From: Emydura subglobosa
Lineage: Eukaryota > Chordata > Testudines > Chelidae
Length of the DNA: 64,000 nucleotides
Assembly (NCBI GenBank): GCA_007922225.1
Contig: ML679961.1
Coordinates: 70,660,890-70,724,889 of the forward strand
Direction of reading: 5' to 3'
Positions 46,975 to 57,653 of this stretch are shown here, piece after piece. Position numbers and translations under genes: made by a program. Position 1 is the stretch's first letter; every line of letters starts with the position of its first letter. Below the pieces are notes generated by a model. That model saw only the letters and a list, made by a program, of their open reading frames with translations, searched no databases and was not told where the DNA came from.

Positions 46975-47200
46975 GGGATGCTAGTCTGGGCCATGAGAGA
47001 CCGTTGGTTCAATTCCCTGTTCTACCACAGATTTCTTGTGCGATCTTGGGCTAATCACATAGTCTCTCTGTGCCTCCTTTCCCCATCTGGGGATATCACT
47101 TTCCTACCTCACAGGGAAGATGTCAGCATAAATACATTAAAGTTTGTGAAATGCCCAGATATTGTGGTAATGGGAGCCATGTATGTACCTGAGATAGACA
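46975..47200 (-). mobile_element. MIR copy, antisense
   Basis: TTGGTTCAATTCCCTGTTCT, GATCTTGGGCTAATCACATA, TCTCTGTGCCTCCTTTCCCC and CCTACCTCACAGGGAAGATG follow the MIR antisense consensus nearly end to end. Confidence 0.75.
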
Positions 47201-47334
47201 AACAGTAGACCCCAGTCAGGACTGAGGTTCCAACATGCCGGGTGTTGTACAAACCACAGGTAGAGACTAAGAAGAAACTTCCTTTATGGGCATGCTATTC
47301 CATTATTGTCCGCTATCGGGTTTCTCGAACCTTC

Positions 47335-47435
47335 TTCTCTTGCCTGATACTGGCCACCCTCATACACAGTATTCCTGACTAGATAGATCATTGGTCTGAT
47401 CCACTATGGAATTCTGTGTACCTGTGAATAATATT
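47335..47435 (+). mobile_element. CR1 3' end fragment
   Basis: GATACTGGCCACCCTCATAC and ATTGGTCTGATCCACTATGG match the 3' end of the CR1 subfamily also present (antisense) at 46570-46925. Confidence 0.55.
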
Positions 47436-47564
47436 TTATAGGTATTCAGAACGGTTTTGTCAAAGTATATTAGTAATTAGAGACTGAAAACACCTAGTGT
47501 TCTCTACAATACACTTTCCAATGTTTTGTCCACTCTAAGATCTCCCTTATCCTTTAAAAAAAAA

Positions 47565-47760
47565 AACAAGTGTCCTGTAGCACCTTAAAGACTAACCAAT
47601 TTCTGCGGGCACAAGCTTTCATGGGCTGCAACTGCATCTGATGAAGTGGGTTGCAGCCCACAAAAGCTTATGCCCACAGAAACTGGTTAGTCTTTAAGGT
47701 GCTACAGGACTCTCGTTGTTTTTGCTGTTTACAGACTAACATGGCTATCCCTCTGGAACT
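47565..47760. mobile_element. Inverted pair of Penelope-like element tails with hammerhead-like core
   Basis: The left half (from AAGTGTCCTGTAGCACCTTA) and right half (to TAGTCTTTAAGGTGCTACAG) are inverted copies of the same PLE 3' tail, joined near 47640. The right half contains CTGATGA (47638-47644), a GTGGG/CCCAC stem (47646-47650 with 47657-47661), then AAAAGC and TTATGCC, the layout of a minimal hammerhead ribozyme. It ends with ACAGACTAACATGGCTATCC. The same tail, single and upright, ends the PLE fragment at 10250. Confidence 0.75.
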
Positions 47761-47765
47761 TATCC

Positions 47766-48555
47766 TTTAAATCACCAGCAAAGGGTCACATGTTGCAGTT
47801 AAACACAACTGAATAACTTTATAGAGGCACTTGCAGGGAAGTGGAAAAGTATGTTACTATTCATTCTCTCTCCATCTGCACACAGATCGATAAGGCACTT
47901 AGGACTGTGGAATATCAAGCTTCATAAATGAATGAGAAAACTGAAGAGAAAAGCCTGTTTTTGACTTGCACACACGGCTTCTTTATTTGCTTTGAACTGC
48001 ATTTTAACTTAATATATTTTGACTGAAGGACTTTGGTTCATGCAGCATCTCTCTCCTTTGCTTGATATGTCTTCTACAAAGCTCCCTGTTAACACTTGCC
48101 CCTGAACTATGATGGTATAGTCCTGCCTGTGGGATATAAGCCAGCAGTATGTTCTCTTTATTCCTACTTCTCTGGGAGTTATCACTTTCTTTCGTTTCTG
48201 TTGAAGATTGCAGTGTACTTTAAACCCCTACAAGTGTGGCAATTGTATCCAGTAAGGGATAAACAGGGAAGCCATGCAGACAATATTACCACTGCAGTAA
48301 CATGTATTTTAACTCTAATTTTCTGGTAACACACGGAAATGTTTGAAAATAATAAAAGTTGTCAAAACATTTTTCATAATAAACTCCTACACATGAAATA
48401 TGTACAAGACACCAACATAATTTCATATCTGACTGGTACATTGACTGCTACCACAAGAGTCTCCGACTGCTAATATGCTGTCCTGAGTAGGAAAGGGCTT
48501 CCTAGTCCAAAATATTCCCTTCCCTCACTATTATGCTGTGCATCAGCTGTGCACC
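47766..48555. other. No recognised feature
   Basis: Unassigned sequence before the GC-rich island. Confidence 0.4.
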
Positions 48556-48565
48556 TATGTAGGAA

Positions 48566-48607
48566 GGTGCAGTGGCCTTCCTCAGAGCCTGTGCCCGAGG
48601 AAGGGCC
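48566..48607 (+). repeat. Left copy of 42-bp direct repeat
   Basis: Starts GGTGCAGTGGCCTTCCTCAG and ends CCCGAGGAAGGGCC. Differs from 49605-49646 by a single T/G. Confidence 0.9.
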
Positions 48608-48695
48608 ACAACGCCCAGAGCAGACACTGAAAGGGCCAGCAGCCCAGTCTGCCTGGCAACCGGGGAGCCGGCTAGTGATAGGCCCCGCCGGCCCA

Positions 48696-48746
48696 CCAAT
48701 CCAGCAACAGAGGGGCGGAGACTCAGCTGGGATTGGGAGTATAAAG
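48696..48746 (+). promoter_or_regulatory. CCAAT / GC-box / TATA promoter
   Basis: CCAAT (48696-48700), GGGGCGGAG (48712-48720) and TATAAAG (48740-48746) occur in canonical order and spacing, which would place a transcription start near 48770. Such a compact RNA polymerase II promoter is typical of LTRs. Confidence 0.55.
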
Positions 48747-49002
48747 AGCAGGCCCCACAGCTCAGTGAGGAACTGGTTGCCGCTAGAGGCAGATGTCCTA
48801 TTTCGACGGCTGCAGCCAAGGCCTGAGCCCAGCCGGGCCACTGCCCCAAGCGAGCACCTCCCGAAGCATAGGACCTGGGGACAGCCCAAACGACCAAGCC
48901 TTAAGGGTTGGATAGGGCCCCTGGACCCCGTAGACTGGCCTAAGCCTACCGGACCGGGCCAGGCTCCTGGGACCCAGTGACCGGAGCGATTCCCCTGAGC
49001 CT

Positions 49003-49290
49003 GTGGGCTGGGATATCCCGACCAAAGCCAGACCCGACTTAGAAGAGCTGCCTGACGCCGAGCCTCCAGAGACAGGACAGGACCTGGAGGAGCTGCCGGA
49101 GGCCGAGCCATCCCACGAGCCCTGTGACCTGGAGGAGCTGCCCCTTGCAGAGGAACTCCCTGCCTTGCTGCCTGTGGACGAGGAGGGACTGGCGGGCCTA
49201 CCCCGGGCCGTATACCCCAGCGACCCCGAGGACCTGGCGGACACCGGTACCTGGGGATACGGGGAGGAAGTGGCCCAGGGACAGCCATAG
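49003..49290 (+). other. Open frame with DLEELP repeats, hypothetical
   Basis: A 95-codon frame downstream of the promoter. It encodes an acidic, proline/leucine-rich peptide with three DLEELP units (DLEELPDAEPPETG, DLEELPEAEP, DLEELPLAEELP) and a DEEG segment. No conserved domain is recognised. In GC-rich DNA an open frame of this length can arise by chance, and the repeats may simply reflect tandem DNA repeats. The start codon context is unremarkable. Confidence 0.25.
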
Positions 49291-49489
49291 CCATGGCTGA
49301 GACAGGGCAAGACCCCATTGGAGTGTTGCGGCGGGAGTCCTGCCGACTCAGTGGCAATGCCTTTGCCACTGCTAGGGCCCTGGGCTGGGACGCAGTGGAG
49401 TCGGGTGGGCCTGCGTCCTCCTCCCCTCCCCCTTGTCCTCGCCACCCAGGGAGTGATTATCGTCCCCTGCTCTCCTGACCGGAGGACAC

Positions 49490-49571
49490 TGCTTGCTCGC
49501 CCGCCCTGCTTCAGGGCCGGGGCGATAGATTGCTTGCTCGCCCGCCCTGCTTCAGGGCTGGGGCGCCAGAC
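49490..49571. repeat. 41-bp tandem duplication
   Basis: TGCTTGCTCGCCCGCCCTGC starts both units (49490 and 49531), each 41 bp long, with TTCAGGGC(C/T)GGGGCG following. Confidence 0.9.
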
Positions 49572-49604
49572 TCGTACCTGAAGCTAACGTTCCCCTTTTT
49601 GGAT

Positions 49605-49646
49605 GGTGCAGTGGCCTTCCTCAGAGCCTGGGCCCGAGGAAGGGCC
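49605..49646 (+). repeat. Right copy of 42-bp direct repeat
   Basis: Partner of 48566-48607. Downstream of GAAGGGCC the two copies diverge at once, so the right copy is truncated or was recombined. Confidence 0.9.
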
Positions 49647-49650
49647 TCAG

Positions 49651-51195
49651 TGACCACTGCCTACAGCCTACCTGCTGTCCTCCATCCCAGAAGTGGTCAC
49701 ATTTCAATAGCAAAGTGATTCTCTCACACATACATAGGGACAAATAATGACCCTGTAAGCCTCTTTGCTCTAACAGCAGCTGAGGAAAGCATTATAAATG
49801 TATAATGCACAAAACCTCTATGGATGTTGGGGAGAACAAGCACCCCATGGCTCATCTACTAGCCCTATCAGCTGTACAAAGTGGGAAGTGGGGGTGTCAT
49901 GGTCTGATCGCTGCCTCATCTAAGCAGTGAGAGACCACTCTGGATGTAACAGATGCTACAGAAATCAGAAAGGTTATATTTATGTAATCTATGGATAATA
50001 AGTTCAGTTCATCAGCCCCTGAAATCAAACAGGCTATAGTTTCCCAGCCCTGATTTGGGGCATGAGCTCTGGAAAAGGCTCTTCACAGCCCTTTATTACT
50101 GACCTGTATTCATAGCCTTAATGAAGCTTTTTTTGGTCTGGGGATATTAAAAAAAAAAAAAAAAAAATCAAAAAACCAACCAGGTAAGGCACCCGCTCTC
50201 CCTGCCTCAATAACGCTCACTAATTAAAACACAAAGCAGCCGGGGCCGCAGGATTAATGGACACGGCTTCCTCTTTTTAAGTCTCACCCACTGACAGATC
50301 GCCTCATTCTTTCCCTGCTCTTGAACCTTTCAAAAAATACGGCTTGCTAATCTTAGTGTGGGGTTGCCGTGGAAACTGCATCCCCGTGTGAGATGCTCTG
50401 TCATAACATTTCAGCACTGCATGGAAGGCTTAAAGACACAGCATCCTTCACTCTGGAGGCCTCAGAGCCAGCCGGAGTCTTTGCAAATGGGCAGTTGTCA
50501 AAGCCACTGAGAGAGCGAACTGAGGATGGAGGAGTGTGAGAAGGAAGGGAGGAAGAAAGGTTCAGATACCGCAGAAATCCACTGCTACTGTTATTGATGG
50601 CCATTGACCAACTTGCACTTCTATTTGGTCTCTCAAGATGCATTTTCCTTTCAACAGCCAGTGGCCTTGCAGATTATTAATAAAGATAGAAGGGCTGGCA
50701 CCAAAACATATCCCAGTTTATCTAGCATGGGCTAGTACAAAGCATCTTTTTAGTTGGGGTTTAATTTCAGACTTGTCTTTCAGACAAGCCCTGGTTTCTC
50801 AGTCCTGTAACAGGGAAGAGGAAGAAAAAGTAGCAAGTGCAATAATTACTCATAATGGGAACAAGCCTCCTATAGCCTGCTCCTTAATTACATGAATGCC
50901 TTCCAGACTGTAATCACTAGGGGTCCAGATGGAAGTTCTCCAGTCTCTTTGAGGGACAGAATGTGTCAGTTATTAATTAAACATACGAGGCAATTAGCCT
51001 CAAAACTTCACAGTAAATCACTACAGCTGCGTAACACTTGCAAAAGGGAAAGTGAACATTTTCTAGGGGATCATTGTGACAGCAGCCAAAAAGCACTTTC
51101 CCAACCAAACCTCTCACTAAGTAAAGAACTACTTTTGAAGACTTTTTGGGGTGAGAATGATCTGTGCAGTTCTCAACAGTCAGGCAGCATCACAG
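49651..51195. other. Unique sequence with a candidate conserved block
   Basis: Contains A19 (50149-50167). 50190-50410 looks distinctive: CTCACTAATTAAAACACAAA, CAGGATTAATGGACACGGC and GGTTGCCGTGGAAACTGC, with several CpGs and homeobox-like ATTA cores. It is unlike neighbouring repeats and may be a conserved enhancer. No exon supported. Confidence 0.3.
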
Positions 51196-51199
51196 TCAT

Positions 51200-51860
51200 G
51201 TCCCCACAGGAAGCAACGGCCAATCGGCTGAACATGAGCTCCCATGGTGACGCTGTAGCCAAAAGGGCTAATGCAATCCTGGGATGTACGACAGAGGAAT
51301 CTCGAGGAGTAGAGAGGTTATTTTATCTCTGTATTTGACACTGGTGCACCTGTTGCTGGAATACAGTGTCCAGTTCTTGTGCCCACAATTCAAGAAGGAT
51401 GTTGACAAATTGGAAGGGGTTCAGAGAAGAGCCACAAGAATGATTAAAGGATTAGAAGACATGCCTTACAGTGATAGACTCAGGGAGCTCAATCTGTTTG
51501 GCTTAACAAAGAGAAGGTTAAAGAGTGACTTAATTACAGTCTGCGAATACCACCTTGGAGAATAAAATAGGATAATGGGCTCTTCAGTCTAGCAGAGAAA
51601 GGTATAACACAATCCAGAGGCTGGAAGTTGAAGCTAGAAAAATTCAGACTGGAAATAAGCTGAAAAAATGTTAATGGTGAGAGTACTTAACCACTGGAAC
51701 CATTTACCCAGGGTCAGGGTGGATTCTCCATCACTGACAATTCTAAAATCAAGATTGGATGTGTTTCCAAAGCTATACTCTAGGAATTAGTTGGGAGAAG
51801 TGCTATGGCCTGTGCTACACAGAAGGTCAGACTAAATGATCACAGTGGTCCCATCTGGCC
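51200..51860 (+). pseudogene. CR1 LINE C-terminal RT fragment
   Basis: The frame reads SSHGDAVAKRANAILGCT (51230-51290), then EVILSLYLTLVHLLLEYSVQ and KLEGVQRRATRMIKGLEDMP after a shift near 51300. It matches the CR1 ORF2 C-terminus at 31560-31900. The 3' tail runs to GTCCCATCTGGCCTTGGAAT and CTCTGAA (about 51875). The RT core is absent. Frameshifted, non-functional. Confidence 0.8.
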
Positions 51861-52049
51861 TTGGAATCTCTGAATATTTTAATTCTACCTATGGCATCTT
51901 AAACTGTTCAGTGCTGAAAGAACTTGGGACCTATGGGAGCCATGTCTCCCCTTGTTGCGCACAAACAGCAGGGTGGAGTTACACTGACATCAAGCAGAGA
52001 AGAAAATCTTTGTCTATAAACAGTTGTGGTATTTTGCTGCCAGTGTTCT

Positions 52050-52540
52050 ACAGCAGACCCCCTTCTTCTCTCAACTCAGCCACTGTCATTCCTTTCTCTG
52101 TGGCCTTCCCAAGCCCCAGCTCTGCAGATTCCAGCATGCGCAGGATGCTGCGACTGGTTTCTCACAGGTACAAAGAAGTGCGGTCGCATCATCTTATTCT
52201 CAAACTCCCCGTTTCAGAATCCAGCTCAAAACTGCCCTAGTTTTTAAAGTCTTCTAGGGATTTATTCCAGAGCACCCACCCCCTGGACCAAAATTCTGCT
52301 TAGTTACACTGATGGAAATGCAGAGTAACTCCATTGAGGTTGCTCTCTACTCCAATACCTCATCAAAACATCAACCTACACTGTGTCCCTCCTAACAAAC
52401 TGGCAATGGAGCATCTTCTGCTCTGCAACTCCTACCCTCTGGGACAGCCTTCCTGTATCTCTCTGCCTCATGAACTCTCTCTCACCTCTATAAAACTTTT
52501 AGGGACACAGATTGCATGGAGGATTATACATAATACCAAG
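52050..52540 (+). pseudogene. L2-like LINE C-terminal remnant
   Basis: Frames give RMLRLVSHRYKEVRSHHLIL then FRIQLKTALVFKVF, corresponding to the ...AARLV...H-LPV..RI.FKTL.LVFK region of L2/CR1-type LINEs. Around 52400-52500, NSYPLGQPSCISLPHELSL and its neighbouring frame resemble the LWNSLP region that ends such proteins. It is broken by frameshifts and interrupted by a dispersed motif near 52290-52340. Confidence 0.55.
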
Positions 52541-52932
52541 ACACACTGCACCATTTAACAGCTAAATACTTACATTTTTTGTGTGCATTGAAGGGGGACA
52601 GAGAGGAGGCAATAAACAGCTATCCCCTCATGGTCTCTAGTTACTAAGAGCCAGCCAGGGGACTCAGGCTGGCTTTACATTTGAATTTGCCAAGTGCAGT
52701 ACTTTGACCTCTTCCTCAGAGAAGTCTGGCATTCTTGGAGAATGACACTTGAGAAAGTGCATGGGACAAACACTCTGTGCTCCTGCCTTTGTTTACCAAA
52801 TGCTGCAGCACACTGGTGAGACCTTGCAACATCCAGTGAGAAGTCTTAAGGAGGCCCCTTTGAGTTGGTGGTTAAAATCAACGTGAGGGAAACCTAGTAC
52901 CAAGGAACTGGGAAATAAAGATCAGAGATACT
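52541..52932. other. No recognised feature
   Basis: Spacer between the L2-like remnant and the hAT element. Confidence 0.4.
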
Positions 52933-52940
52933 AGTTAGAT

Positions 52941-54028
52941 CAGTGTTTCTCAACCTTTTAAGTAGCAAGTACCCACTAACTTCTGAAAATTTTAATAAGT
53001 ACCCCAACACTCAATTTTCCACAGGATTTAATATTTACAGACTAATGTGAGCCATATGTTGGAAGAAGAGCTGAGTATATAAGACTGTGATATGACAGAT
53101 GTCAGATCTAGTGTGGGTAGGGTTACCTCCTTTACACCAGGGGTGCGTAACTCAAGTATGTACCTGGGCTAGAGGTGATGTTGGCCAAAGCTAGGAGGCT
53201 TTGAGCACCATGCCAATGCTGGGGAATATAAGCGCAGTACCAAATTTTTTGCCATAGATTTGAGAGGAGGAAGGGGTGAGAGAGACAGGGAAGGAGGGCG
53301 GGAGAGAGAGACACAGAAAAAGAGGGTAACTGGTGAAATCTGGGGCTGTCATAGTTGTCAATTTCACTGCTCAGCTAGAGCAGTGAAATACACAAGTTTT
53401 CTGGGCACTGGACTTTGAGCCAGGGAGCGGGGCTGCCGCCTGGCTGCCAGCCCAGGAAGTGGGCGACTGCCACCCAATCCGAACTGAGGCAGAGGAGCCT
53501 TCCACGCCGGCTGGGACCCAGAGATGTGGGCAGGCAGCTGCTGACCATCTTCAGGCTAGGGTGCTGGATGCTGTCCATCAGCTCGGAGCCAGTGCGCAGG
53601 TGCCTGCCACCCAGCTGTGAGCCCAGCTCACGCGATGCAGGAGGCTGCCACCCGGCTTCCACCTGGGAGCTGGGACCCAGTGGGGAGCAAGGTGCTGCTG
53701 CCTGCCTCCCAGCTGAGAGCTGTGACTGGATGGGAAGCGGGGGCTGCCGCCCGCCTTCCCCAGAAGCTGGGGTCTGCCGCTCGCTTCCCAGCTGGGAGCT
53801 GCGACCAGGCGGGAAGTGGGCAGCTGCCATGTGCCTTTCCTAAAAGTTGGCGGCTGCTGCCTGCCTTTCAGCTGGGACCGGGCGGGAAGCGGGGGGCTGC
53901 TGCTCGCCTTCTCCAAAAGTCAGCAGCTGCCGCTCACCTCCCCTTCACTCTGTTTTTCCCCAGGTACCCCCTGCCTGTGTCTCAGGTACCCTCACAGGGT
54001 TACGTGTACCACAGGTTGAGAAACTATG
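52941..54028. mobile_element. 1,088-bp hAT element with perfect 8-bp target duplication
   Basis: Ends CAGTGTTTCTCAACCTTTT and ACAGGTTGAGAAACTATG are inverted repeats (14 of the first 16 bases). AGTTAGAT flanks both sides exactly (52933-52940 and 54029-54036), proving the boundaries. No transposase is present. The outer parts are AT-rich, but 53400-53945 is a GC-rich tandem array, and about 53255-53325 is purine-rich. Open frames in the array mirror the repeats and are not genes. Confidence 0.92.
53400..53945. repeat. GC-rich minisatellite inside the hAT element
   Basis: Degenerate units built from GGGAGCTG.GACC, GGGAAGCGGG and GCTGCCGCCTGCCTT words recur near 53668, 53714, 53793 and 53870, with spacings of about 46 and 77-79 bp. 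Confidence 0.7.
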
Positions 54029-54036
54029 AGTTAGAT

Positions 54037-57000
54037 GAGGAAAACCATGGTTAGTTCCTACTATATTTCTGATTATCCAGGCCAGTTACCGAGGGCTCAG
54101 CTGTCAGGGAGCTTTGTTATTAAGGATGGCAAGCATGTAATGAGCTTACTGACGGAAGTAAGGAGAAGGGTACATGTCCTGATAACAATCACCTGCGGAT
54201 TTTAAAGTCTATTATTTTTTTTAATGAAGTAGGCAAAAAGGTTTATGAACCACTCACCTCTCAAATCACGACTGTGAAATGGGACCATACTAGCTTCCTA
54301 TCCATCTCCAGATGGATTGCTGAATATGTTTTCAAAACTTTGCCACTGAGCTCCACATGCCTTGTGGAGCCTGACCTTCTATTGCCTACTTTCATCGCTC
54401 TTTTGAAATCTACCCAACATTGCGACCTCATACCCAAAATCTCAGTCACCTACTCAGCTATTCTATTCTTGACCCTGTTTCCGTCCCTCTACCTTCTCCA
54501 TAGGAGGACGACTCACTTATCACTTGTGCTGCTTCCTCCCCACCCACTATCCCTCTCCACTTCCTTGGTTGTATTTCTCTTCTCATTTGCAACAGAGCAA
54601 GTCCCGTTGATTTCAGTATAGTTGCCCCAATGAAGAGAAAACAGACCGTTCTATCCAAATTTTACTGTACACCTTTTCTCTCCTTCACTCCTAATTAGAC
54701 TCTCTGTAGATGGACTTTTTTATGCTTTGCAAGCTCTTTGGACCCTAGAGATCTACAGTAGAAATGGATCTTCACAGGCATCAATATAGTTGGCAGTCTA
54801 GTGGATTACTTGTCACCCACGTAGTATTCCAAAGCGTACAGACATTACAGAATAGAATGTACAATATTTCACTTGCAGTTGATGATTCACAGGTAACAAA
54901 GTGCTGTCCTCTCCAATACAAACTTTTGAGCAAGGATAGGAAGAAATGGGAGGAGGAAAGGTGAGGCTTTACTAAACACTTGACTTCTGAACAGCAGACT
55001 TAGACTGCTTTTCTGGTCACGGCTGACTTCACCACCTAACTAGCTTTCTTCAATGTGAGTAAAACCCCAGGCTTCAAATCTCCCAAAGCTCAAAATGTCA
55101 GATAATCCTTAGGGACTTGGTGGGTCTCTCAAGGATAAATGACGATTGTTTCTACAGCACAGAGAATACTAAAGTCATGAGGAGCCTCAAGGTGATTGTA
55201 CTGAAGTTACAGTGGAATCTGCTCCGAAACAAGCAAGATCGTGTGAACAGAACTTGTAGCATTCCAGGTAGCTTTCTTATCCCTAGGACAGCAGGATTTA
55301 ACAAGGCAGCAAATGATTTATGTGCAGAACCAATGCTTACTGGCAATATCCTATAGTTTATAATATCATTGTCCCATTGCTCAGCAGGCCAAATCTAAAA
55401 AATTCATCTTTTACGACAGAGTTACCACTTTCCCTGGATATGCTGGGTTTTTAAATGACAGAAACAGGATATAGTTTGTTTTTCATTTTTCACATAGCTT
55501 GGTTTTCAGATTTGACCCTTTCTTTTAATACCCCAAAGCAAGGGAAAAATAAACTTTACATTAAATTTTAGCAGAGCTACATGAACTCTTCCACGTTTGG
55601 TTAGAAAAGAGCTTGTGAATTTTATGACACTCTGGTTTCCAGGCCCTGATGATCACAACGTTTCCAGCTTCAAAGAACCAGGATTCCCCATCATCAAATC
55701 TTGTGAATCCCAGTATGAGACCTGGTTCAAACACATTCCTCAGGTCCACTTGTTATGGGACTGATGGATATGTTGGAAAAAGAACATGACTTTTCCCAGT
55801 GAACACAAACACTAAACACCTTGGCAAACCAAAGCTTCAAAATGTTTGCAGATAGCAAGAGAACGAAAAAAAATTGTACCTAAGTTTCGCAGAAAGTGCT
55901 TGGATCTGAACAAAGTTCACAATGAATTTGGACCCAAGGTGTCTTATAAAGTTTTTGCTGCATAGCAGAGAGTAAATCCAGGTGCATGCATGTACCGCCC
56001 AGCCGGGTTTAAGCTTAATGCTAATTTATTAACAGATCTCCAATAGTCTGGTACAACATTTAACACTTTTCCACTAAACTAAGCTTCCAGTACTGCTGAG
56101 GTTTCCAGGTTAGGATAGCATGGTAACCTTAATGGGCCCCACTGTTCTTACAGGTTCAGAGTGAAATACTTCATCCATCTCTAGATTTCAGCCTCTTGGC
56201 ATAGTCCATAAGATTTTAAAAGAAAACCCTGCAACTTTTTTTTGTAGGCATGGTGTAATTTGGCTTTGGGCTGGGAAGTGAAAGGAAAGAAGGGGCAAAA
56301 GCTTATCTTCTGCATAAAAACAGGGCTAAATGTCCATAATTTCACATATTGTCCAGGTTCATTCCAAGAACAAGATAATAATTAAATTGCCTACCATGTT
56401 CACACACCCTTGAAAAGACAAGAGAGCACTTTCAATGGATAGCCAATGTTAACCCAATACAATAAGCCAAATGTGCAGGGTCAGTTATCCCATGACCCTG
56501 ACTACAATGATCACTATGTTACAATAAAGACATCATCTCTGACTGATTTCCATAATCGGCTAGGAAGACAAGTATTGAATAGTGGAGGCTATAAAACAAA
56601 TGCTAAATCATTAGAACTTTCTAATGCAATTTAACCTTGTTAGGAGGGAGGTGGGGGTCCTGTAACTTTCACATTCACGTAAAAAACAAGATAAAAAGGT
56701 TCCCAGAAAATAACTTGACAGGTACAAGCATCAAAACCATCCCAAATATCTGAAGAATGATTTCCAATTAAATATGCTTAGGCTTTTGTCAGCCTGCTCC
56801 CAATGTCTCAGTGATCTGTGCTGATCTCCCATGGCTCAGGCTCAGTTAAATATTCTACATGCATATTGGAAGAGAGGCCTATGAACTGTTTGAGAAGAGT
56901 GAGGGAAAATCTGGAAGGATAACTTCAAATGACTTAAGAGCCTACCTTGTACTTGCGGGAAGGTGAATCCTAATATACGTGGATACGGAACACATGATTG

Positions 57001-57650
57001 TTTCCAGGCAAGCTCAATGCATACCAGAGCTGGAGAGTTTTTAATTTCCTGGGGGCAACTAGCAGGAAATAATGCCATTTCATGATAGACAAAAACAGTC
57101 TGGCAGTGTTTCACCAGAGCTTTTCATTAACCCAATTCTAGACCTCACTGTCTAACTGTGCCTCATGCATCACTGATCAAAGACTTTATAATGGGGCACT
57201 ACCATGGGGGATTGTGGGTATTCTGGATGGGTCATGCATCAGCCCGTGTGTTTGGGGGAGGGGAGAGGGTTCACATTGTCTGCTGCATACTCTCTTGCCG
57301 AGGACTAATGAAGCAGCATATTGCATATGCAGTCAAGGGTCTCAATTAGTGCTAATTTTCCTCCTCATGCAACCCCACTGAATCAATGATGTGAGGCACA
57401 AAATTCGGATTAGAGGAGTCACCAAGAGTTTATTTTCAGTTACTAGTGAATGGAGCAGTCCCTGAATAAGTCCTTGCTCAGGCAAATATCCCACTGAACA
57501 CAATGAGAGTTTTACCTGAGTAAGGGCTGAGTAAATACCTGAGTGAAGACCTCAGGGTTTGAACCATTCTTTATACGGCACCATTAGGGCTAAAACGTAC
57601 CTTTAGTCTGGAGCACACAGCTGAGGGGAGTTCTCAGACGCTCTCTGTAC
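54037..57650. other. Mostly unique 3.6 kb
   Basis: A doubtful LINE-like pyrimidine-rich patch occurs at 54270-54640. A dispersed ATTTATCC-type motif region begins near 57480 (CACTGAACACAATGAGAG). No gene or exon recognised. Confidence 0.4.
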
Positions 57651-57653
57651 AAA

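Larger units (their letters stand above)
48562..49650 (+). mobile_element. GC-rich LTR-like island, possible LTR retrotransposon remnant
   Basis: About 1 kb of GC- and CpG-rich sequence in AT-rich surroundings. A 42-bp segment (48566-48607, GGTGCAGTGGCCTTCCTCAG...) recurs with one mismatch at 49605-49646, 1,039 bp away, as direct repeats would in LTRs or a tandem LTR. It carries a promoter (separate entry), a 41-bp tandem duplication (49490-49571) and an acidic, repeat-rich open frame (49003-49290). No primer-binding site, RT or integrase is present. Alternatives are a host CpG-island promoter or a Gypsy-family LTR of unusual length. Confidence 0.5.

Noticed and set aside
48470..49369. 299-codon open frame on the minus strand across the GC-rich island
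   Set aside because: It runs antisense to the promoter signals, has no recognisable domain, and long open frames occur on both strands of this GC-rich block.
50892..51338. 148-codon open frame as a new gene
   Set aside because: Its end is CR1 ORF2 sequence and the rest has no motif. The frame is a chance fusion.
53375..54054. Overlapping 110-150-codon frames on both strands
   Set aside because: They translate the minisatellite inside an hAT element whose boundaries are fixed by an exact target duplication.
54270..54640. LINE remnant in a pyrimidine-rich patch
   Set aside because: Composition resembles an L2-like sense strand, but no RT motif could be placed in any frame.
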